DNA from: Trogon surrucura
Lineage: Eukaryota > Chordata > Aves > Trogoniformes > Trogonidae
Direction: 5' to 3'
Assembly (NCBI GenBank): GCA_020746105.1
Contig: CM036618.1
Location: 120,515,161-120,579,160 of the forward strand
DNA length: 64,000 nucleotides
Shown here: piece after piece, positions 33,601-44,345 of the stretch
How the letters are laid out: the number at the start of each line of letters is the position of its first letter
Position numbering within the stretch: the first letter of the stretch is position 1
The notes under the pieces: model-generated
Told to the model about the DNA's origin: nothing
The model's database searches: none
What the model saw: the letters and a program-made list of their open reading frames with translations, nothing else
Program-made: the position numbers and the translations under genes

Positions 33601-36000
33601 CGCACCAGTCTAAGAAATCTGTGATGTGCAAAGGGCAGTGGGAGGGGTGGGGTGGGAGGTTTTGTTAGCCCTGCAAAGCCGTGAAGAGCAGCTCAGTATT
33701 CCTGGTAAAATTCATATACCTCAGGAGCTTCCAGGTTCAGGCAAACGAGCAGGTAACGGTGTTTGATTAAAAGTCTCCTAGAATACATCAATTAGTTGTA
33801 TACATGAACTAGGAGAGGTACAAATTTAAAAAAAAAAGGACAGACTCTGGAGTTAAAAAAAAAAAAAGGAGGAAAATTATAGTAAAGAAATGTATGTAAA
33901 GTACTTCTGTGGTTTTGTGCCCAGTGTTACTCAGTCTCTGACTCACATCCTCATCATTATTCTGTATTTCAAGGGGAAACTGAACAGACACTTGGCCCTT
34001 ACTTTGTCTTACAGTCTCCTTACAGTCAGAGACAGATGGAAGGAATAGAGGGCAAAGAAAATCAGCTAAGAAAATCAGGGAGGAATAAAATAATCTTCGT
34101 CCGATGAGACATGTTCTTATCTTAAGCTCACAGCATGCACCCTTTTATGTAGAGGAACAGGTAACAGTTGAGAACGTGTGTTTCCTTCAAAGTGTTGAAC
34201 AATACGGGAACTACTTGTGAAGAAATGGCATACGGAAGAACTCAAACATGGCAAACAGGCAAGAGCGAACAAAGTAAACAGGAAAAAGAAATTCAGATGA
34301 GAATAAAGGAAAAATTAAAACCATGAATATTCAAATAAGGGAGGGAAAGATTCAACTACAGTAGGGGAATACTAAGAATTTAGAAATGGAAAGAAATAAG
34401 GAATCAGGAATGCTGAAATCACTGAACATAACAACTGGAGGAGGAAGGGGAGTCTGGAGACATTTCTGTACAGGGGCGGCCATTAGCACTGCAGTGAGCT
34501 AGTAACCTAAAAAGTGCTTTTGGCATAGTGCAGCCCATTAAAGAAGATACTTATATTTGTACCTTTCATGCAAAAGCAGTTGATTCAAGGCCTCTGTTAT
34601 TTGAGAAACTGAAGTATGTCAGCACTTCAGATACTGGAATGGCTCCTTCGTGTTGAAACATGGACTATTTGCTGTTTTTCCGTTGAGAATAGATTAGATT
34701 TCAAATTCCCCTGGTTGCTTACCAAAAGCATTTCCATCAGCTGGAAACACTTTTCAATCCATCTTGCCAACTTTTGACCTATGCTAGTTTCTCTTGGAAG
34801 GTGAAACCAGTCAGGATCAGGCATGGATAAGCAATTCTCCACTGAGAGCATGTCAAATAGACACACAGCCTTCCCCGAGCCAGAATGCAGCAAACGTGTA
34901 TTTCTTGAGAACGGACACTTACTCAGAGCTGTTCACATGGAAGCAAATAACAAGAACCTACGTCACCCCGCAGTTTCTCTTGTAGATGAGCATGGGCATT
35001 GCAGGTGCTATTCATTTTCTGAAATAACATTGGAGAATGCTGTTTATATGCTGCCTACAGACCATCCAGTTTATAGAACGCAGCATATTAAAGCAATTGA
35101 AAAAGGCATTTGTTTCTGCAGCACAAAATGAAGTGCCCGATTATTAGACAAAATAATTGACGTACTGTTACACTGTGCACATTTACCTGAATACTATGGT
35201 AGAATAAGCCATTAAATGATAACAGAAGACTTCAGCTAATCTCAGCCCAGCAACACTCAGTCTTATTCCTTCGCTCCTCTCAGTGATCCCCCTGAAGTGT
35301 CAGCCTGCTGTAAGTTGATTTTTCAATGAGCTCTTCCTTTCAGAAGACAAAGATCTGTCGCTGTGGCTGGCTGGCAGCTCACGGAGCCTGATGCCATAGC
35401 AATGTTATCTCCCCAACACTGCACGTGGAAGTATAGCCAAGTCCTTCCTTATGTTCTTCCCATCATCCTCCTTCACCATCCGATTTTATTAAAAATGGGT
35501 CATCAACAAGTCCAGGCCTGATGTCTCTTCAATTTCCCAGATGATCTGCTGACTTACTTGTGGTCTGCAGGAACGAAAGCTTCCTGCAGGCTGGGTGCAC
35601 CCAGCAGAGAATACAGATGCCTTGTTGCAGCCGGAGGAAAAAATCGGAGCTGAAGTCACTATCCCCTTCACCACCACCACTCTCCATCCTCCGTGTAAAC
35701 TCTCTGACAGCATTCCCCCACTTACCTCCTTTTAGGGTGTCAAGCGAAATGAAAAGGTTAAACTTGAAGGCTTGTATGTGGTCTTTGGGTTAGATACCCA
35801 CTTTTTAAAAAAGAAGCCCCTACACGCAGCAAAATATTTTTAAAATCGCAGAAGCATTAAGGTGCAAGGACTAAATTTGACACCTCAGCTGAATGACATG
35901 CAAAGTCTAATATTGCTTCCCAGAGAAATATTTAATATATGGTTCCCGGATTGACTATTGGAAGCAAACTTCAGAACCAACACCTTGTTCCAGTATCCAA
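33601..36000. other. Unique non-coding DNA
   Basis: It contains a G-quadruplex motif at 33640-33656 and a purine-rich stretch around 34240-34450. Bases 34620-35130 are open on both strands for about 90-100 codons each, without recognisable protein motifs, and I could not decide between chance and an unknown exon. Confidence 0.45.
33640..33656 (+). other. G-quadruplex motif
   Basis: G runs of 3, 4, 4 and 3 are separated by single-base loops (A, T, T), a pattern that gives very stable quadruplexes in vitro. A further GGG lies at 33633-33635. The flanks are not G-rich. Confidence 0.8.
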
Positions 36001-39000
36001 GAGCCTGCTGCAGGTGCAGATCCCCACGCTTTGAAACACCATCCTCCTTTACCTTGCTCTTCACCAAAAATACAGGGATGCTAAAACTGGAACAGGTAAG
36101 TATTCTTAACTTCTATCTGGTCAAGGTTTCCTTTTCTATTTTCTATATTTAGCATCTCTCTGTTCAATCCTCTTTCCCTCTTTCCCACACAATCAAGCAG
36201 AAAGTGAGAGGGGCAGGCACAGTGCTGTGAAACCCTCTGACTAAAAAGGAAACCCTTTAACCAAAAAGGCTGCTGCGAGTGAGACTCACCGGGATCACAG
36301 GCTACCACTCAATTTCACTCACAGCGAGAGCCGCAGGTAAAGCTTCACGTGAAGAAAAAGAGCGTTACTAAATATTCAGCTTTCAGCCCAAAGTGCCAGA
36401 AAATGTCCCCTGGATGATGGATTGCCCTCTGCATGTAGTCACCCACAGCTCACCACTCGTCTGTTGCCCCAGGCTGAAACCTCCTGAATGGAGCAACTTT
36501 TAGAATAGTTTGTAAGTCTTTGCAAAACACCAGCTTTTAGGCTTTCAGTCTCTTACAGTTCATTCAGAGGTGGAGGGTCAAAAGACATGAGGCTTGGGTT
36601 TGCATTAACACCATAAATGACCAAACCAACATATTAGCTATGATTCATCTATTTGTCTAGAAACAAGTAAATGTCAGTACTGTCAGGTAAAGGAAAAGTT
36701 TATGATTAAGCTGCAGCTATATTAATTCCTCACAGTATCTGCCTAAAGACAGCAATTTTTAAATATTCAGCGTTTGATTTTCCATCCACCTCACTGAGAT
36801 ACGACTGCAGAGAATTCATACCAACGAATGTTTATGTAGAAACACCTACCTTTCCATTCAATAGTGTTCTATGAAACCATTTGCAATTAGCTTAATTTTA
36901 AGGCAGAAAACCAATTCAACAGAAAGTAACACTGGAATAAGCATAGAAAGCAATTGTGTTCAAACACACGTAGACCTCAAGTCAACGATTTTCCACAACT
37001 CAATGGAAAGCTCCTGTGAAGTTCTCTGTTGGCTTAACTGGCTGTTTCCAACACTCAGAGCCTTAACATCTCTGCTGCATCCATTTTTGATGTGCCCTCA
37101 AAGAGAAACAAGGAAGACAACCAGTTTTCCAGCATGTACAGCGTAACCAAGCATCACGATCCCAATGATAAAGCCTCCAAATACGTCCTCCCCATTGGTG
37201 AAGATCACTGAGGGAACTGTGAAATGAGAGTCATTTTAGGATGTTTGGTTTACATCACGTTAATCTTCATATGCTCAAGTACTAGCATGGATAAAGCAGT
37301 AAACAAGGTAGGGCACAGGGCACAGGGCTCACCTCCCTGTCTCACGAGAGAAGGCTCTCAAATGAGGAAAGAGCCGTTACACTAATGCAATCCACATTAA
37401 TAATAACAATAATAAAATGTTAGGCCTTTGGGTATCTTGAATGTCATGTATTTAAAGTATCACGTAACAGCTCTAGAAACAATAGGCCCAGGCACTTTAT
37501 TTTTTGATGTACAAATGAGTTTTGCGTGTAGATACCTAATGTCTTGTCACGTGGTGACTGCAGAACAACAGCAGATACTTATCAGCTCAGGCTTAATTAA
37601 TTCACTCCCAGCTGAACACTGGGAGTGTTCTGCATTTAGAAGGAAATAAATTGTAATTTTATCCTGGAAGACCACTTCACACAAATGGGACAAACTTATC
37701 TGTTACCTTATCTGATTCTTAACTATTCTCTAATCATGCCGAGACTTACTATAAGGGAATTTAAAATAATTCTAAAAATACCCAGCTGCTGTTGCACATA
37801 AATATTGCATCTTCCTCCCTGGCTAAAATCCTTCCAAGGGAAATGGCTAAGTTGCTTAAGGCTTTTTTTCCTTACATCGCACATGGCCATTCCTCAAACA
37901 CTTGTATCGCTGTTCAATCAAATTTTAAATCACCTATGTCAAAATATCTACAAGCTCACCAATGTTGCACTGCTTACATTCTGCTGTTTTGGTGGTTTAA
38001 TTATCTTCTTCACACAGCAGAACGAAGTTTGACATTAGTACTGAATCTCATAAATCGTCACTTTAACAAAATGCATTCCCTGGAGGAAAGATAATACAGG
38101 CCATATGAAAAGTCCCAATTTTAGCCTAAAACCCTCTCAAACAATCTTGATTGTTTTCAGAAAGTCAGTCGCAGGATTGTGCTCTGTCTAAGGCACAGAA
38201 GAAGTGAGTGGGTTATATTTACACTTTAGCTCATTTTTTTTTGTTTGTTTTTTATTGTGGGGGAGGTTTTAAAAAAAATAATATGAAGAGTCACAAATAA
38301 AAAATGAAATTAAATGTAAATTCAACATTAATTCAATAGTTCTGACACTGGAACAAAAGCAGGATAACATTGTGCTGGAGACGTAAAATCCTTATCATTT
38401 CCCTTCTTCTCTTGAAAACATTTTACTAAGGAAATGGCCAGTGCTGTAAGACACAGACCAATGTACAGCACAGAAACACCAGAAAAGTAGTTTCACAATA
38501 ATATCCCGTGACTCAACCTGTCAGAAGCTTACCCAGACTTTATAAAAACCCAAAGCTTATCACATGGCAATAAACTCCACTAAACAAATTTCTTAAAATG
38601 CTCAGTGTTGCTTTTATAATGACGAAATCAAGACGCAATAGGTATCACTCTCTAAAGGGAACCCAGCAATCTGATCTAATTGTTAATTGCCTATTCAACT
38701 TTAATTTTTAAGTCGAGGCAGCAGAAACTTTGCACTTGCATGATGTAATTTCTACAGTAAGACAGGCTTGTGCCCTGAATCTGACAGGGACACACGTGGA
38801 TGCAGACTGATGTCCAACACGATGACAGCAACAGGCACACGCAGTCACCTGCAAAGCTCAGAAGTTTCTCACCACAAAGTTTTAAGAGAGTTGAAAAGAG
38901 AAGGAAGCAGAAGTGTGCGATGCTTTAACGAGATCTGTGCAACTCTTGCCATTGCTCTTGGCTACTCTTTCCATTTGTGTAGCAAGAATATGTCACTGAG

Positions 39001-40350
39001 CCCCTCTCCAAGGATGAGTGTGTCCCCTGTCAGCTGAGAAGTGGCCACGGCAATGGATGCTCAGTTTCGTAAACATATTCTCAGGCATTATCTCAACACT
39101 CCGCATTCTCTCGTATGTGTTTCCAGTCTTTTGACAAAGGGAAGACTTGGCTACTGCCAACCTCTCTACCTTTACCCCAACACACTGCGAAAAGGCTTTC
39201 TGCACGCTACAAATCAGCGCGGCAAAATGCACATCTTTACGCTTCTCCACAGGCTCTCTCTGGAAGGCGTCGGTGCCATTAGTTTCACCTAGAGGTAGAG
39301 CATCACTCAGAGGGCGGGGAGGCGGACAGGAATGAAGGCAGATAGATTCTACTTTTTTTTTTTCTAGAAAAAAGAAAGCCTGCAGTCCTACTGCTGACCA
39401 CGAATCCTGCCTTGCTCTGCCCCAGGGGACACTCTTCCAGAGAACTAGCATGCACGTACTGACCTCCGGGTAATGAAGACACTTCTTGAGTGCTGGTCTG
39501 TGTCACAGGTCTAAGTAGCCTGTGGGGTCCTGAGCTGCCCTTACCTCACCTGGGTGAATATAACTCACACTAAATTAATTTTCTCAGAGAGAGAAAAGAG
39601 AGAATCAATATTTATTCCAGGAACAAAATGCTTTTCATTTAAAGAACTCAGCAGTCAAGAAAAAATGAGGAGCAATCACTTTGTTCCCACGACAAACAAA
39701 AGCTTCCTTGCCAGGAGACACTGTATATTGACAATAACCTGTAAGCATCGTAGCACGCATAGTAATAAGATGGTATTTTGCTGCAGTGGATTTCTATCTC
39801 ATAGACGCTAGTTTTTGGTTCAGATCAGAAATTTAAAAGAATCAAAATACTGTATTTTCCATTAAATAGCCACATTAAATAGTTACAAACACTTAATTCT
39901 GCCCCAAAACATCAGTTTTATTTAACATCTCCTAATTTAAATATTGAGGCCATAAATAATGAGTAGAAAATCATCAACCAATTCAAAATGGAAGGAACAG
40001 GAAGTTTGGGTTTGTGGTGTTTTTTGGTTTTTTTTTTGGAACTACGATTTTATTTCATTGCAATTAATTTGGTAAGGCAGCAAGCTACCACCAAAAACGT
40101 CACACCAAATTAACTTGCTTTTTATTAACCATGGCAGGTCAAATAATTAAAAAAGTGAAGGTGTCTTGGTAATGAGACTTAATCCAAGGGCACTAATTTA
40201 CAATGACACAGGTTCCCCCCTTCTGTATTACCTCACATACTTAGCAAGAAGTGTCATCTAGAAATTATTTTGATGGCTCTCTATCGGAACTGTATTCATC
40301 TTGCTTCTAATACAACTCCCAGTTTTCACCTTGTCACATCAACTTGGCCT
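36001..40350. other. Unique AT-rich non-coding DNA
   Basis: No exon or named repeat is recognised. Small simple repeats are GGGCACA-type units at 37311-37328 and TAA/CAA triplets at 37398-37415. The 152-codon minus-strand frame at 38993-39451 is low in conserved features and overlaps open frames on the other strand. Confidence 0.5.
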
Positions 40351-40369
40351 TTAGCGGCTTGATTCTGTT

Positions 40370-40710
40370 TCCAAAGATGTCACGAACCACGCTTGTCATC
40401 ACCTGCTGCGTTACACGGACCTCAGCGGTACCTACGTCGCAGGGCAAATAAAACCGGCTTTCGCCGGCCATCGCGACGCCTACGAGCAGTTCTGGGCCTC
40501 CCGTTTACCGAATGGCATAAGCTGGTATTTAATCAATCGAAAACGTTCGAGTGAGCGCCGACTCTCCGTAGCTTCTGGCACATTTCTGAATATATTTTAA
40601 ACGCTCGTGACAACAGCGTTCACTCAAAGGTATCGATCGCATCTATTCCTTTCCGGTGATCTTTAATCACACCAAATCGAACCCTACCTGCACCATTTCA
40701 CCACGACGCA
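40370..40710. promoter_or_regulatory. CpG-dense block without high G+C; function unknown
   Basis: A hand count gives about 30 CpGs in 330 bases although base composition is near balanced, so CpG is not depleted at all here, unlike the flanks. It includes the hairpin CCGGC-TTTC-GCCGG at 40454-40467. The plus strand is open without a start codon from 40355 to 40600 (81 codons between stops). The residues (for example AFAGHRDAYEQFWASRLPNG) match no family I recognise. Options are an unmethylated conserved regulatory element, an unrecognised exon, or a relatively young insertion of foreign DNA. I favour a regulatory element because no repeat ends or coding motifs are seen. Confidence 0.35.
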
Positions 40711-42519
40711 GTGCGTTTTTCCTCTTTTGGGTTTTGCAGCTATTTCTGATTGCTATTTCATCTAATTTTTCATAAAACACCACTGTAAGGGTGGTCGGTG
40801 AAAATAAGCAGCAACAGTGACGCAATTACTTGCTCTTCAAGAGGGATGAGACCGAGCAGAGGCTCACTGCGTCTGGTAAACACAAATGCCCAGTCCTAAA
40901 GGCGATAATCTGATATTATAACACTGGACACTGCAAAATGAATATTAATACGGATTGAGAAGACAGTGAAAACAAGATTAAAATGCAATCAAAGTGCTAT
41001 TTTATTTTATTTGTACAGGAGTTTTACTGAGGCTCAGGAAAACCCCTGAGCTGAAAATAGGCGGAGATTAAGAGAATACTTTAGAAAAGCATAATCTATG
41101 CTTGCTTCATTCCTGGCTCTTCCCTTCACACTCGTTTATGGCCATTAGGGGACTTGTTGCTTCTTTTTTTTTTTTTTTTCCTTTTCACACCATTCAAGGA
41201 ACGCAGCAATAACCAGCTTCATGCATGGAAGGGATGGCGTAAGCTCCTAGTACATTTCCCAGTCCCCAAACTCATTTAATATAAAAGCCTCAAGTTGAGG
41301 ACATAACAGATATTAAACTGATAAAAACATATGCTATGCTTGATCTTTGCCAGAAGGTCAAGAAGCAAAAAACGAATCACCAGGCTCTATGGTTTCCTGG
41401 TCTGACACAGCGAGCACACCGAGACCGAATCATCGTTAAGATTTTAACACCGCAGTAGCAACAATTATGCAGCTTTTTCACTCACGATTTATTTCAAGAA
41501 GCTGCAGACAGGCTACAGACCCCAAGCAGCTCGCTCTGGGATTTCCATGAGCTCATGATTCTGCACACACAGTAACTGTTCCGGAGCAGGAACTTTGGCA
41601 AAGCTAACGATGGCATGTCCAGCCTCTCCAAATATTCTAGTCTTGGTCTGACCATTTCCGCTATGGTAAATTAAATATAAATTAAAACCACACCCAACAA
41701 CCTTTCCTCTAACCTCCTGCTGCCCCACTACACCCTGCCCCAAAAGCTTAGGCAATCTTCTGGTTTCTGCATCATTATAGGATTATTTTAGAACCTTCCC
41801 TGGGTGGAGCAGAGAGCAACATGTTTCCCCTACAGAAAGTATTTCACAAAATTCTTAAAGATTGAGGGGCTTTTTAATAAATAATCTACTAGAGACAGAG
41901 CTACATACTGCAGTACATTTTCTTAATGCTTGCTGGACTCAACAGAGCATCTTACACACTCATTCGAAGACTAGACCTCAGTCTTGCCAAAACATGATAT
42001 TTAATTACTCGGTATCAAACTCCAGGATAAGTTAACACAGAAAATGTCCCCCCACAAAGAACACTAATACTGCTAAAGCAGTATTCAGTAAATCATCCCT
42101 GTGCATGAAAGCTAAAAATGTCTTTCGAAGGTGATGAGTAATAAAAAAAGACGTCTGAGTAACGTGGAACAAGACAACAATTTCTTAAAACTAATTTTTG
42201 TTTTCAAGAACGCTTTGTAAACAAGCTTGGAAACCTTTTTATTTCCCATTCTATTTTCAATCGCTCATTATAATCACTAATTATTTTTAAGAATAGAACA
42301 GCGGGTCAAAAGTAAAAGGAAATGTATTGTCGCAGCAGAAATACCCAGCTAACGTACTGAAGTCGGTGTTCCAAGGTGCACAAGAGAGCCAGCCAACTAC
42401 AAGGAAATTATTTTACTCTCAACACAGAGTGTTCAGTGAATCAGTATCAGCAAATCTACTGGAGTTTAATTAGTTAAAATATTTTAATGGCACGGCTTTG
42501 TTCTTTAATCACCTTTCCC
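40711..42519. other. Unique AT-rich non-coding DNA
   Basis: No exon or repeat is seen. A T16 tract lies at 41164-41179. The short minus-strand frame at 41513-41755 has no known motif. Confidence 0.5.
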
Positions 42520-42635
42520 TAAGGCTCTGAACAACATTTAAGCATGTGCTCGATTTGCTATTGAAGTCAGCAGAACTTTCAGCGAAAGCTGGAAGTTAAA
42601 CATGTGCTTAACGAGATTTACGGAATCAGAATGCG
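42520..42635. repeat. Degraded palindromic old sauropsid repeat (MITE-like)
   Basis: The segment carries the features TTTAAGCATGTGCT (42538-42550), CTATTGAAGTCAG in the middle and AAGTTAAACATGTGCTTAA (42593-42611), then GGAATCAGA. I remember a dispersed repeat of turtles, crocodilians and birds with a near-palindromic core of 'TTAAGCATGTGCTTAA' arms around 'CATTGAAGTCAATGG' and a 'GGATCAGGGCC' end. The window copy fits that order with many changes. This suggests an old non-autonomous DNA-transposon-like element from before the split of modern birds. I am confident of the likeness but not of a family name. Confidence 0.55.
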
Positions 42636-44020
42636 TAAAAACTGACGTGAGCAGAATCAAAGCCTGGAGGCATTAGTCAAGTCCACCCTGAGCTTCCCTA
42701 AAGACATGGGGCCTCCAAAACGAGAATGAAAATTCTGTAATTGTTATGAAACGTCTACTGTACATCCGTCTTTCTGAAATACTTATGTAGCAAAACACAT
42801 CCCCAGGTCTTTAAAGTAGGAAAAGGAAAAAAAAACCCTTGTATTTACCCTAAAACACTAACTGGAACGTTTTGTGTGATTTTGTTTGGTATCAGTAGTT
42901 CGGCAACACCCTTTGACTTGAGACAGACGAAGATTTGTCTCATGTTTCTTCTAAGAAAATAATGTAGTGTAATGAAAATGTTTTGATTTGGGGTAGCAGG
43001 GAAGGGAGGGATGGAGTTAACACAGATATTTCAGCTACCTGTTCCTCTGTGAAAAAGAAGGAATGTAATCCACCATTAGTAGCTCAGCTCCTCAACCACT
43101 CAGGAAAACTGTGTGATCCTCCCAAACCCGCACATGAACATCTGCATTATACTGGATGATACTCTTTCTTACATTAAATTAAAATTACCTGCATGCCTTT
43201 AACCCTCTTATTTACTACCAAAACCTACCATTTCTTCCTAGTGCAGAGAAGTTTAACAACTCTCTGAATCCAGCATATAAAACTGTTCTTTACTCTTTTG
43301 TGTGACATTTAAATGGCTTAAGTGAGCACTTAATTGAACTGCAACTAACACATACTTTCCCTTGATAGTAAATATTTTAAAAAGGATTTGACTCCAAGAG
43401 AAAAATATTTCCGATTCCACACTCACTATTAATGTTAAAATCTGGCTTAGCAATATTTTAATTCTTTCTCTTCTAACTTACGTGAAGATCTGGTTCTGAC
43501 ATCGAATGTCAGAGATGTGTCTTTTTCTGCGGAGAAAAACAGGGTATTGGAGAAATGTTCAGTAGTTTTTCTTAACAATACACCGTCACCAATCCCTTCT
43601 CTAATATAGTGTCGAAATCAGCAAATCTGTTAAAGAAAACATATTGCAAATTTAAATTCTGAAGGTAACAATTGCTACTTCAGTGTGGCAGTGGTGAACA
43701 TGGAAGGAGTTAATCTTCCCCACTCTTTTTTAAGAGTAAAAAAGGCTGGGAACAGCTGTCACTCAGGTGATGAATACAAGCTGCCAGGCTTTTAAACAGC
43801 AGGTACAGCATTTGAGCTCGGAATTAATTAGCATTCAGAAAGCCTAAACACCGCTTGATAACTCCACAAGATAATTTTTGTGCCTTCCTGCAAATTAATA
43901 CTGCTATTAAGACGAGCAAGGACACAATGCAGATCATAACTGTACCCATTAAACAAAGTTTCACAAATAAAAAATTAGAGGTTCTAGCCAAGAATGCATC
44001 ACGAGTCAAATAAAGCATTG
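42636..44020. other. Unique AT-rich non-coding DNA
   Basis: Nothing is recognised beyond ordinary AT-rich sequence with short A runs. Confidence 0.5.
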
Positions 44021-44345
44021 CTGCAAACAACGCGCAAGAATTCAGCTTCGCTTTTCGACGGCATCCGCAAAACCACACACAACACCGGTCCCCGTGTAAA
44101 CGCACGAAATGTTTCCTGCGTCTAAGCACAGGCTTCTCAAAAGTTCAAGTTCCTAAATGTTGAAATAGCGGTTTTGTCTCGAAAGCATTCGGGCTGCTTC
44201 CACACAAGAGCCCCCTTTTAACACCCGCACGTACGCCGAAATGACAAGTGAGCGAGGCCTCGGGGATTTTATACCCTTATGAAGCGAGGCCTCCGCCAAA
44301 CGCTGTGGCAGCCCCGCATCAATGTCTGCCCGACCCAGGGGTGAG
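44021..44345. promoter_or_regulatory. CpG-enriched block with GCGAGGCCTC repeat
   Basis: Two CpG clusters (44030-44115 and 44225-44335) lie in AT-rich DNA. The second holds the 10-base palindrome CGAGGCCTCG at 44253-44262 and a repeat of GCGAGGCCTC about 30 bases on, at 44284-44293. It is shorter and poorer in CpG than the island at 47.6 kb. A regulatory element is possible; no transcript or exon is indicated. Confidence 0.25.

Noticed and set aside
38993-39451. 152-codon open frame, minus strand
   Set aside because: Frames on the opposite strand are open over much of the same interval and no known domain is visible.
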